From contig JAPTYO010000001.1 in the NCBI GenBank assembly GCA_036873135.1, positions 51,902,624-51,966,623 on the forward strand: 64,000 bases of DNA, given 5' to 3'. The translations under genes and the position numbers were made by a program. Numbering within the stretch: position 1 is the stretch's first letter; every line of letters begins with the position of its first letter. This DNA comes from Clarkia xantiana subsp. parviflora (Eukaryota > Streptophyta > Magnoliopsida > Myrtales > Onagraceae). Below the pieces are notes generated by a model. It did not search any database, had not been told where the DNA came from, and saw only the letters and a list, made by a program, of their open reading frames with translations. Positions 1-10,186 of this stretch are shown here, piece after piece.

Positions 1-350
1 AAGGGGCAGTACCAGACACGGAGGGGGGGTGGTGCCTGGTGAACCCTCTCCGATGCCTAAGTCAGTATTCTTCTTAGAGAGATAAACTAGAGAGATGTCA
101 GAGTAAAGTAATCTAAATTGCCAAGATGATCAAATGAGTTGTGAAGGTGGGGTATTTATAGGCAACGGTGTCATTAAGGTGGCTTAATGACATCGTTAAC
201 CTTTAAACACAATTAATTAACCTTTAAGCGCGTAATTAATACCTTAGGATTCGGAGAAGGTAGGCGGAGTGGACCGAGTGTGGGAGTCCGAAAATGGTGC
301 CGGGGCCCTTGGGGGGAGGAGAAATCCGACCCCTAAGGGTAGGGGTTGGG
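1..350 (-). mobile_element. LTR-like retrotransposon remnant, minus orientation
   Basis: Read on the minus strand, this has the layout of the promoter, R and U5 part of a plant LTR: a CCTATAAATACCCC-type TATA region near 150-165, a CT-rich leader, then a GACTTAGGCATCGGAGAGGG stretch near 45-65. That last motif resembles the conserved TTGA(G/C)CGTCGGAG block of Tat-like Ty3 LTRs. No coding sequence, primer site or polypurine tract is visible, so this is a remnant or one end of an element cut by the window edge. The family assignment is inference. Confidence 0.4.
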
Positions 351-368
351 TGAGGGCACCCAACCCCT

Positions 369-538
369 CCTAGGGAGGATGGGGTTGGCCAACCCCATCC
401 CTCCTAGGAGAGATCGGGTTGGCCGACCCGATCTCTCCTAGGAGAGATCGGGTTGGTCCACCCGATCTCCCCTAGGAGAGATCGGGTTGGCTGACCCGAT
501 CTCTCCTAGGGGAGGTCGGGTGTGGCCACCCAACCTCA
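369..538. repeat. 34-bp tandem hairpin minisatellite (5 units)
   Basis: Five consecutive 34-bp units start at 369, 403, 437, 471 and 505, each opening with CCTAGG. A sixth CCTAGG at 539 begins the next, incomplete unit. Each unit is itself an inverted repeat: a GAGAGATCGGGT-type arm, a short loop, then an ACCCGATCTCTC-type arm. Unit 1 carries a changed arm (GGATGGGGTT) matched by a changed partner (AACCCCATCC). An unrelated stem of the same style (AGGGGTTGGGTG / CACCCAACCCCT) lies just upstream near 341-368. Confidence 0.85.
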
Positions 539-779
539 CCTAGGTGAGTTTGCCTCGGCCGGACGAGCGCTCCGGCCTCGTCCGAGCCGTTGATGTGTTC
601 GCAAAGTGTTCGGGTTGAAGTTTCGATTTACAATCGGTAATGGGACGATAAAAATACAACGGTTCGGAAGTCAACGGGTTCAAATTGGGCGTATATCCAT
701 CAGGAGAGAATGACCAACCCCAAGAAATCTCTAACATCTCCTATTTATAAGAGGAGGTGAGCAAAACCCTTGGTGGGTA

Positions 780-1335
780 TTTGCAATATTTGGCCGCACA
801 ACATGCTCAATTGGGCCGGCCCACATGGGTCGCACATGGCCCATGAGGATTTCGGTCTGACCCAAAATCCCTACATGTCATACCCCAACTGTGCTTAGCA
901 TGTTGGGCTTCTATTAATGGGCTCCTATTACAGCGGCTCATTCACTCTAAATCTCATGAGTAGATCTGGTCATCATCGAATTTGCCTAGATTGGTACCAA
1001 TGCAAATGTCCTATAAATACCCATATAAATACGCATTCATACATCATCTCTTACATACTCATCTCACATTCACTCTCTAAACTACATACATACATACATA
1101 CATACATACATACATACATACATACATACATACATACATACATACATACATTTGTATCTCCATATTCACTTTGATTACTCACTTGGCCGTTGGAGAGGGA
1201 TTACCGATACCAACCCCGGTTTATCCCCCTACGCAGGCGCGTGTCCGACATCTGAAGACCGATGATCTGGCGGAGCCATCCCGCCGACACAGGAACCATC
1301 TGGATCCATCATTTCCGGATCCATCAATTACAAAT
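780..1335 (+). mobile_element. LTR-like retrotransposon remnant, plus orientation
   Basis: In plus orientation this shows a CCTATAAATACCC TATA region near 1008-1020, a leader containing a CATA microsatellite, then ACTTGGCCGTTGGAGAGGG (about 1178-1196) and a CCCCCTACGCAGGCGCGTG block. It is the same architecture as the minus-strand remnant at 1-350, but facing away from it, so two LTR-like units diverge with their upstream parts meeting in the middle. No protein-coding part is preserved. Assignment to a Tat-like or non-autonomous Ty3 element is inference from the motif layout. Confidence 0.4.
1083..1150. repeat. (CATA)n microsatellite
   Basis: About 17 uninterrupted tetranucleotide repeats lie in the leader of the LTR-like remnant. 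They create an artefactual His/Ile/Tyr/Thr-repeat reading frame that is not a gene. Confidence 0.97.
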
Positions 1336-1342
1336 CAATTAC

Positions 1343-1810
1343 AATCATAATAAAATAAACCATACATCCATATATGAAACATACTCATTTATATCCTATA
1401 ATATATAAACCACTTTTATTGCATTACATAAATAAATGTCAATCCACTATATAAAGTCCATTATAAAATATAGTTATTCAAAACACAATCAATTGAAATC
1501 GATAAAATAAAAATCTCTGAAAATATCATGTCAAACAAGCTCTCTATAAAATGGTTTCTCATATCTTTGGAGGGAAGTGACGAGATGGGGCACCATTCGA
1601 AGTATGTGGAAATGGGTCGAACGTCATTTCTAAGTGGAAGATGAAGATTCATGGGTAAGTTTACAGGAGGAGACACATAATTTTGATATATATCTTAATA
1701 ATTATATATATGTATATACTTCTCTCTAGAAAAAAAAGTGCTCTTAAAAATGTTCCATAAATTTTCTAAAGTTTTTTTAGTTGTGTAATAATTATTATTC
1801 TTTAATTTCA
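1343..1810. repeat. Direct duplication, copy 1 (about 460 bp)
   Basis: This stretch aligns by eye, in the same orientation and with the same order of landmarks, to 3265-3720. Shared landmarks include ACATACTCATTTATATC, CATTACATAAATAAAT, TATATAAAGTCCA, AAAATCTCTGAAAA and CTTAATAATTATATATA. On the minus strand both copies keep a short frame ending in (D)M(I/V)FSEIFI. The LTR-like remnant abuts the left edge. It could be an LTR pair of an unrecognised element or a small segmental duplication. Confidence 0.6.
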
Positions 1811-1935
1811 CGATATATATATATTTTTTTTTATAATTTTATTATTCTCATTAATTTTCTTTTAATTTTATTAAATCTCACGTGAAGCACAAGGAAAACA
1901 CTTAATTTATATATGTCTCGTTGTGAGCGGAGTTA

Positions 1936-2350
1936 GAGCATCCACAATGGTTTTACGTAAATTGTATTCTTTAAAGTTGCCACGTAGACATTTGTGTACA
2001 CTTTAAGTAATACGTAAATTTAAGACACACGTAAAAAATATTTTCTCTGCAATCGTATTACTTAAACATATTCCTTAAATATATTTTATTATTAAATTTT
2101 ACAACAACCACCAATAAGATATTGCATTAATTATAAAATGAATTAATTTATAATAAAAAATTGGTTACGTAATACACAGTGCATTACTTAAATTTAATGA
2201 ATGCTGTATGTAAAAACATAAATTTACGTGTGTGTCCCATTTTTAAGGAATGCTATGTAAAACCACTGTAGATAGTTTTTATTGTTTTATTTAAATAAAC
2301 ATGTAGGACCCACGTTTACGTAATCTTTACGTAATACCACTGTGATGCTC
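1936..2350. mobile_element. Tourist-like MITE (PIF/Harbinger type)
   Basis: Terminal inverted repeats GAGCATCCACAATGG (left) and CCACTGTGATGCTC (right) are flanked by a TTA duplication at 1933-1935 and 2351-2353, the 3-bp target duplication typical of PIF/Harbinger elements. The body is AT-rich with no coding potential. A related, more decayed copy lies at about 25012-25341, and a fragment near 14803-14880. Confidence 0.75.
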
Positions 2351-2353
2351 TTA

Positions 2354-3264
2354 GTATCTAAATATAATAATAATACTATTAATTTATAATCTAAAATTAT
2401 TCGGCTAATTATTATTATTATCGATAACAAAATTATAATAATAATTATGGAAAAGATAAGCATTTTACTAATTTGGGCAAAACTGTGAGTGTTCATAAGT
2501 GGATAATCGTCTCCGTACTATGGGAAAAGAGACAAATGACAGAAGGACAATACATCACACAACCGTCAGAAGCCCGTTTTTTCCGGGCAACCACCAATTT
2601 TCTTTTGGTGCCAAACATAAAACTTTAGGGGGAAATTTTCAGTAAAAAAACTCGTCTTCTTGTACGAAATTTTAGAGGTTTTTCAAGTTCCCGCCATAAG
2701 GCCAACGGGCAGCACGGGCAGCAGATGATGGAGGAGACTGAAGCGGAAAGAAATCGCGTAAATGAAACAAAGAGGTGCTCAAGGCCCAATTTGATGAATG
2801 ATTCAAACATTCTTCTTGCTATATGGCTTAGCATGTGTGATGCTAATTAGCTAATACATCGAATTAAATGGGCAACAATTACTGGGAAGATAATTCGGTC
2901 ACTGACGCCATGGCTGGGATTGCGGTTAATCAAGAAACTAATTTGGTTAGTTATTGTGTGCCTCCAAGGGAAGCTCGTCTTTGGACATTAGAAGATATTT
3001 ATGGGTGTCTGCGAGCCCCGATCGATTAAATATCACAATTAATTTGTTTTGGACATTGTTGAGCCGATTTGTTTTGAATCGGTGCAACACTTTGTTCTAG
3101 TATTATTCATTTTTCTACCCAAAGAAATGGGTAACAAATCTCACATGCTAATTATCACATAAAGATACTTCAGTATCCTCGTATGCTAAAGTAAATTTCA
3201 AACTGACATGTTGGCTCTTAATCATTGAAACCACACTATATATAAGTCATTTATATTTCAAAAC
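2354..3264. other. Non-coding interval, no gene seen
   Basis: This is AT-rich DNA between the MITE and the second copy of the direct duplication. Short frames of up to 69 codons lack any recognisable domain or compositional bias. The stretch 2560-2870 is less AT-rich, but I see no supported exon in it. Confidence 0.5.
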
Positions 3265-3720
3265 AACCGCAATAAAATAAAAAATCATTCATATTCTAAA
3301 ACATACTCATTTATATCTTGGAACATATAAAACACTCATATTTCATTACATAAATAAATATCAATACATTATATAAAGTCCACTTTTAAAAGATAAAAAT
3401 CTCTGAAAACACCATATCAAGCCAACTCTCTATAACAACTGTACTATCATATATTAAGAGACGGATGAATGCGACGAGGTGGGGACACCAATTGAGTATT
3501 GTCATATGTCTGCATAAGCGGGTTGAAGGTCGAATCATAGTGAAGAGAAGGATTCCGCGGTTGGTTACAGTTGAAGACACATGATTGAGGTATAAATCTT
3601 AATAATTATATATACTATATGTATTCCATCATAGAAGAAAAATTCAATTGAATTTTTTTCCATACATTTCTTAGAGTTTGTTTTGTAAATGTGTAATAAT
3701 CACCGATTTTTAATTACACC
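3265..3720. repeat. Direct duplication, copy 2 (about 460 bp)
   Basis: Partner of 1343-1810. The copies differ by many substitutions and small indels, so the duplication is not recent. Confidence 0.6.
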
Positions 3721-3827
3721 TTATCCTTGCTCTTTATAATTTTAATAAAAAAACAGTGAGAAAACCACGACTAAAGATTTTTAATTACTCCATTGTCGGA
3801 ACTTGTCTCACTTATTAATTTATTTAT

Positions 3828-4654
3828 GGGTTAAAAGATCTTTTGGTGTCATATGTTTGGGCAATGCTGGTTTTTGGTGGCATATATTTTATTTTGTAGG
3901 CTTTTGGTGCCATATGTTTGCACTTTGTAGACTTTTGGTGCATCCGTTAGTCAACCGTTAAGTATGTCCGTTAAATAATTTTATTTTGTTTAATTTAGTC
4001 CTCAAATTTATATTTCTAAGTTTTGAATTTTACAATTTAATCCCTATTGTTTTCTCCAGTCACCGCCCAAGTCCGCCGGTCAACACCCAAAGCCGGAGAC
4101 CACCACCCAAGGCCGCCAACCACCACGAATCAGAGCCGCCAACCACGACTAGGGACTGGCCACCACGAATCAGGGTCGACCACCACCAAATCGGGGTCGG
4201 CCACCATCAGTTAGGGTGGTGGCCGGCCCTAAATGGTGGCTGCCGACCCAATTGGGGTTGGTCGACCCCGATTTGGTGGTGGCTGGCCCTGATTCGTGGT
4301 GGCCAGCCCCTAGTCGTAGTTGCCGGCTCCGATTCGTAGTGGTTAGTGGTCTTGGGTGGTGTTCGTCGGCCTTAGGTGGTGGTCGTGGGCCTTGTGTAGT
4401 GGCCGACAGACTTGGGTGGTGACCGGAGAAAATAATAGAGATTAAATTGTAAAATTCAAAACTTAGAAATATAAATTTGAGGACTAAATTGAACAAAATA
4501 AAACTATTTAACGGTCAAATTAACTGTTGACTAACGAATGCACCAAAAGTCTACAAAATGCAAACATATAGCACCAAAAGCCTACAAAATAAAACATATG
4601 ACACCAAAAGCCAATATTGACCAAACATATGACACCAAAAAGACCATTTAACCC
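3828..4654. mobile_element. Mutator-like foldback element, family 1, with 9-bp TSD
   Basis: The element opens with GGGTTAAAAGATC and closes with a matching GACCATTTAACCC. The two halves are inverted repeats over roughly 380 bp each, sharing TTTGGTGTCATATGTTTGG and its complement, so the whole 827-bp element can fold back on itself. It is flanked by TTTATTTAT at 3819-3827 and 4655-4663, a 9-bp duplication as made by Mutator-like transposases. The centre is GC-rich and repetitive (CCACCACC / GGTGGTGG) and open in several frames on both strands. There is no transposase. Related copies lie at 22444-23482 and, diverged, at 53120-53785. Confidence 0.85.
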
Positions 4655-4663
4655 TTTATTTAT

Positions 4664-6570
4664 TTATTTGTGAACACTCACTGATTTATTCCTACACATG
4701 CAAAAATAATAATCATTCCTATAACACAACTAGTCCCATTAAAAGAAAGTTTAATAACTTACTCTTTTTTTTTTTTAAATAATTTCTTTTGAAAGTATGT
4801 AAGGTAAGGTAACTATTGTTTACAATTATATATAAAAAAAAAACTGTGGAATCTTCTACTTGTTCCATCATAGGATTCCCTGAAAGGCCCATGTGTGGAT
4901 GCCCAGTAACTAATTGCACTTGCATGTCTATATTTTCCTTCTCTTCATTGGATTCTCTCATTCAACTCTTTTTCTTGCTGCCCTACCCTAACTAGGTTGA
5001 ATGCACCTCCAAACCCAATCCAATCTGATTTTCCCTCTATACTCATTTATTTAAATAATTTTCACTTGGTCAAATGAAAAGTGCTATTGCATGTAAAACA
5101 CGTTTTTTACTAAATTAACTCGAGTAATTAGACATTTTACCAGAGGCAAAAAAAAAAAAACATTTTACCACTAAACTTTTTTTTGTTTACGCGATGTTCA
5201 TAGGTGGGGTGGGGCCTACATTAGCCCGTAAAGATAAAGTATTGTCAATAAATATTTTTTCATTCCAATGTTGATTGATGGGAATTGAAATTCTGACTTT
5301 CTAGTTAAGATGAAGCGCTGGACAACTACACCATATTATATAGTTAACATCTACGTTGATTTGCAACGCGTTTAATTAAAAATTTGATTAAAAAAAAAAC
5401 TATTATTAGACGCTACTTCAATGTGCATTTTAGATTATTAGTATTTTTTCCCCAATAGATTATTAGTTTTTTACCCCATTTGTCAGTGCAACCACGTTAA
5501 TATTGTCAAAGTGTGCAAATATTCATCCAATTTAAAGTCTAAATCTTATTAATTGAATATCTATCTCAAGTGAATTAGCCGGATTTCATAATATACGGAG
5601 CTGTAGGGGAGCTTTGTAAATAATTAGAAATTGTGTTAATAACCAAAATTGTTAAAAGCCCCTTCAAGTTTCCTTTATCTATCCTTTATTTGTGAATCCC
5701 AAGTGGGATAGGAGAATATGAGAATACTTGAGAGTCCCGAATTTTGATCAATTTATAAATCTCTACCTTAACTTTAATTTTTTAAAATTAGTTATTTGAA
5801 TTTTCAATTGAGCATCCAATTGAAAGTATATTGTTTCAATACTTTCAATTATGTTGAATTCATCTTAGGTACATATAAAAAGATCTCATGTGGCGGAAAC
5901 ATACTTATTCTTGTTCAATTTAATAAAAAATGGAATAAAAATAACAATTTGATTTAAAATTTAAAGTTTGAATAGTTAATTTAAAAAAAATAAAGTTCAG
6001 ATTAAATTTCGGAAAGCAATTTAAAATCCACAAAATCTGTAGGCAGATAAGTCAAACCGACAAGTAAAAGTTGATAAAATAAATTGTTTTAATATGCACA
6101 TGAATAGAGAGAGTATTTATCTATTCATCAATCAATCATTATCCATGCAGTGTATTTGGTTGAAAGTCACATCACATGGCTTGCTTTTTATTGTGGCCAT
6201 GTTCCATTCATATAGTAAGAAAATTGGCAAATTATAGATAGTAATTGTGGCTTATTATCTTTATTTATCACCACCTTAGTTTATGCATGGAGAAGTAATA
6301 ATAGCGATGTGTGTTGTAAAAAATAAAAAATTGCGAGTATTCGGAACAGAAATTAAAAATATTCCTGGCCAATTTATGGGTTGACCCTAGTGTGAGGGAA
6401 AATTAGTCTAGATATAGAGTAAGCATGCTACAAGTGCTGCCCTCCTGATAAAGTCATACCGGCCACCTCGCGGGAAACAAATAAAAAATAAAAATTAAAT
6501 AATGCTATGGGCTGAAACTGATATGTTTAAAAATACTTTTATAACTTTTGGACATAAACATCTGTCACTA
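4664..6570. other. AT-rich intergenic DNA, no gene seen
   Basis: About 1.9 kb with many homopolymer A/T runs and no frame above about 80 codons. I found no splice-signal-bounded exon, RNA gene or terminal inverted repeats here. Confidence 0.6.
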
Positions 6571-6574
6571 TAGT

Positions 6575-7575
6575 ATAGTAATGCATAGTCGGTGAGTATG
6601 TCTCATCAAAGTCCACTCCGTGGAGTTGGGTATATCATTTCGCAACCAGTCAAGCTTTGTATCGTTCAACATTTTCATCAGCAGTGAATTTCAATTTCAG
6701 AACCCACTTCATCCCTATAGCTCGACGATTAGCAAGAAAATCAACTAACGACCACACTGAATTGGCTTCCATAGAGGCGATCTCTTCCTCCATTCCTTTG
6801 CTCCATTCCTTTGCTTGAGGTCCATCCAAAGCTTTTTTAACCGTTACCGGTTCATCAACCGAAGTCAGAGTGAACAACTCACCATTCTCGATGGGATACT
6901 TCTTAGGAGAATTTATTTGCCTTTGACTACGTCTAAACTCGTTATTCCTATCTAGAACTACCCTCCCATTAGGATCAATGCTCCCACAAGGAAACACACC
7001 CACTAGGAATCAGGGCATTACTTGAACATTCACCTATAACTTTTCTTGGATGACCTCTTGATCTCGGAATTCTACCTCCGAGATGAATTCCACGGTCAGT
7101 TGGACCAGGAACCAAGTTGGTTGCCCCACTCCCATTGTTACCAATAAGTAGTTGAGTAATTATAGGGTTCTCATCCAACGGTTCAGCAACATGATGATCA
7201 TGTTCCATTTGATTCGCACCCGCAGCAACTGTGAACTGCGTGGTTGGATTGACTTCTACCACTGGATTTATTAAGAAAATGTCTGCATGGACATTCTTAT
7301 TTACCATGTCGCTCACAATAGGTGTTGCTGCCTCAAATCTCCCACTCGAAGTAAGTGGGGCCTGACTATCATCATCATGTTCAAGTTCTATTAATACTTC
7401 ATTCATTTTGATGTTACCAAACTTTGGAAATTCGTCCTCAAGAAACGTAACGTATCTAGACTCATGTTCGACCACAGCACCATTCTCCTGAGCCGCTACA
7501 AGCACGTATCCCTTAGAGGTTTCAGAGTACCTTATAAAGATACTTTTCAGACCCCTAGGTCCCAACTTGCCGAAT
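6575..7575 (-). pseudogene. Ty1/copia pol fragment, decayed
   Basis: On the minus strand the translation begins with the copia linker motif after integrase (KLGPRGLKSIFIRYSETSKG), continues through a variable linker, and reaches the start of the reverse transcriptase domain (WSKGMEEEIASMEANSVW, then IGMKWVLKLKF). The frame shifts near 6985-7003. Past the apparent end at 6650 the homology continues (LVAK, then YTQLHGVDFDETYSP to about 6575) through two in-frame TGA codons that sit where R and G are expected. The remaining reverse transcriptase and RNase H are missing. The right edge abuts a foldback element fragment. It is non-functional. Confidence 0.85.
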
Positions 7576-8009
7576 CGGAGTTACCGGCTCCGATCGGGAC
7601 AATCGGGGCCGGTAGCTCCGATTTGAGCCCAACCGGAGCCGTGGTGGTGGTCGCCGGAGTTGAGTGGTGGTTGCCAGAGCTGGGGTGGTGGTCGCCGGAG
7701 CCGTGTGGCGGTTGCCGGAGCTGGGGTGGTGGTCGCCGGAGCCGTGGTGGCTTTAAGGGCATTTTCGTCTTTTCAGGTCAAGCATGTGAGGGGCAGACTT
7801 TGGTCGGAGGGTATTTTCGGGATTTCAGTTTATTTTCGGTCACATGCCAAGCATGTGACCAAATTCCATTAGTTTTAACGGCAAAAATTGACGGAAACCT
7901 CTTATATCAACAAAGTTGAAAATTCAGACCCTTAATATTAACATTTGAACATTCAGACCTCTCCCGTCAACATGGGCCAAAATTCAGGCCCTTCCTATGT
8001 TCTTAACCC
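7576..8009. mobile_element. Half of a Mutator-like foldback element, family 2
   Basis: The right end is ATGTTCTTAACCC followed by poly-A, and the interior contains AACAAAGTTGAAAATTCAGA. Both match the right arm of the complete element at 54912-55357. The 5' part is a GC-rich core of GGTGGTGG/GCCGGAG repeats, as in other elements of this type. The left arm is absent where the copia fragment begins, so either the copia-foldback junction is a deletion endpoint or the element was truncated. Confidence 0.6.
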
Positions 8010-9223
8010 AAAAAAAAAAATGATTTCTTTGGTAGATGGGAGACGGAATTGTTTGAGCCAACGTTCCTTTTAGAAGGGCAAAATAGAAGTATAGTGTTGA
8101 ACAAGTAGGTACAATCGTCGATTTCTATGGCGGTGAACTCAATGCAATCAATTATAGTGATCCTGCTACTATTAAAAAAAACATGATAGACATGCTCAAT
8201 ATGTGAAATTTTTGGATTAGATCGCACTACTTTGTAATCAGATGGTGTTTTTCGTAGCAGTTCGAGAGGCTTGTTTACTTTTGGCATGCTTCATTTGCTC
8301 TTTCTTCTTCTTCGGTTACATTTGACATAATGCTAGAATCCTCTTCATATATGCTTTTGCTGGTATTAACCCGAATTTGGATTCTCAAGTTGAATTTGAA
8401 GCATTTTAAAAACTTGGAGATCCAACTACAGTACCTAAGAACTTATCAAGTGTTAAGTCTTGAAATAGAGGAGAAAGATAAATCAAATGCTAACTTGATC
8501 GAAAGGTTTGAAGGTGAAGCTTTGAACTCAAATCAAGTAGCAAGTTTGATCTTAAAATAGAGATTCCACCTCAACTAGAATAAATGTAGCTAAAATTCTG
8601 ATACTCACTCAACAACCGTGAGGAAGGTTGATTCGTCGACCAATAGTTAAGGAAAGTAGGTACTCGTAGGTTGGGTATAGTGATTGAGGAATGGTGAAAT
8701 AGATGAATCTTTACCGTTGGAAATGAAATGTTGCAAAGACTCTAATATCCATTTTGTTAGTAGTTTGCTAACTGTTTTAGAGTTTCCATATGGATGAGAC
8801 CTTTGATCTTGTTACACATGTTGGAAATAATGGACAATCACTAAGAAAACGATAACTTAACTAACCATTTTTTGCGAGATTATCCTACATGCCTTAACTT
8901 GATGATCTGGCCATTTCTTGTTTATTCAAGCTTCTTCGCTCCCAGGCGTCTACAACAAGGTTGCTTCGCGGTTCACCGACCAGAGTCCTTAAATCCCGCA
9001 CTTTGCGAAAAGGAATGCTCTATTTTCCACGAACTAAACCTCACGGAATGGGAGAAGTAGACTGGGGGTCTATGCAATAGGGTTTCCTCTCTAAAATTTC
9101 TATTGGTTGTGTGAATGATTAAATGCAAAATCACACTTATGGATGAGTACTAGGCCGGCCGAAACTTTGCTTTATATAGAGGGAGATGTGATTTGTTTCC
9201 AAGATATAAATCTCATAAGATTC

Positions 9224-9228
<5 letters not shown>

Positions 9229-9284
<56 letters not shown>
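9229..9284. repeat. (TA)n microsatellite
   Basis: About 28 uninterrupted AT dinucleotides. Confidence 0.97.
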
Positions 9285-9286
<2 letters not shown>

Positions 9287-10152
9287 CATTATATAGATAT
9301 TAAAATATTCTAATAAGAATATATATATAACTTAACAAATATATCTACTTCTTTAATTAATGATTAATTAATGAGGTTAACTAAACTTAACCCCCAAAGT
9401 ATAGGAGTTTCGGCTGAACCTACCTATTGGACCACTCTCAGTGAACCTTAATCATTATAGTTAAATTTTTTTTTGCCAAAACAATCATTATAGTTAATTA
9501 GCAAGCACAATAAACATCTTACCCTTAATTAATTCGGCCCTAGCCCAATTAATTATGGTTAAGTGCTCTAATTAACTTTCACCTCAATTAGGTTAGGTTA
9601 ATGGGCTACAATGAAGAGCGGCTCATATTCCTCAATTGCAAACAACACCCCCGTCTTACATCTTCTTAGTATTTTGAGCTTCTTAGATTTCTAGATTTTT
9701 TTTCTTTCTTAAATTAGTTTCAGTTATGGCAAAAACAAAAAAAAAAAACTCCATGGCCCTCGACTCTATAGTACATAACGGCGTCAGATCAAATTAATTA
9801 CAGAACCAAATGAGGATATATGCAATGGACTCGGTCCTAAAACAAACTACTCATTATCGGTTCAGTCCTGGTCCCTGTCCAGAACTTGGTCTAATGTACT
9901 TTTTGCTCACCCCTAATCTATAATTATGTGAATTGCCATGACCGGCTGATAAGCTACGGTTCTGATAGTTGAGACTCCTAAAACTCACATGTTGATAGTT
10001 GAGACTCATAAAATGTTATTTTCCCTTTTAATATCTTAATTTAAAAAAATGAATTTATGCGCAAAATGCATGGCAATGGCTTCATAACATATATTATCTA
10101 GCTCAATTAGTTAAAGGCTGGTAAAATCAGAGGATATTCTAAGTCTAAAGTA

Positions 10153-10186
10153 CATGCATGCATGCATGCATGGAAGCATGCAGTAA
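10153..10186. promoter_or_regulatory. RY-motif (CATGCA) cluster
   Basis: Five overlapping CATGCATG units, then AAGCATGCAG. CATGCA is the RY core bound by B3 proteins of the LEC2/ABI3/FUS3 class. The site is about 3.8 kb from the SMR6-like gene and on its 3' side, so function is speculative. A simple tetranucleotide repeat would look the same. Confidence 0.3.

Noticed and set aside
369..538. Possible CRISPR-like array
   Set aside because: Units abut directly with no unique spacers, each is self-complementary, and the genome is plant nuclear. It is a minisatellite.
917..1174. 85-codon plus-strand frame
   Set aside because: Most of it translates the CATA microsatellite (repeated His-Thr-Tyr-Ile) in an LTR leader.
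4170..4496. Frames of 68-117 codons on both strands in the first foldback element
   Set aside because: They arise from the low-complexity GC-rich core and inverted arms. The same peptide start on both strands (MFNLVLKFIFLSFEFYNL) is just the inverted repeat read twice.
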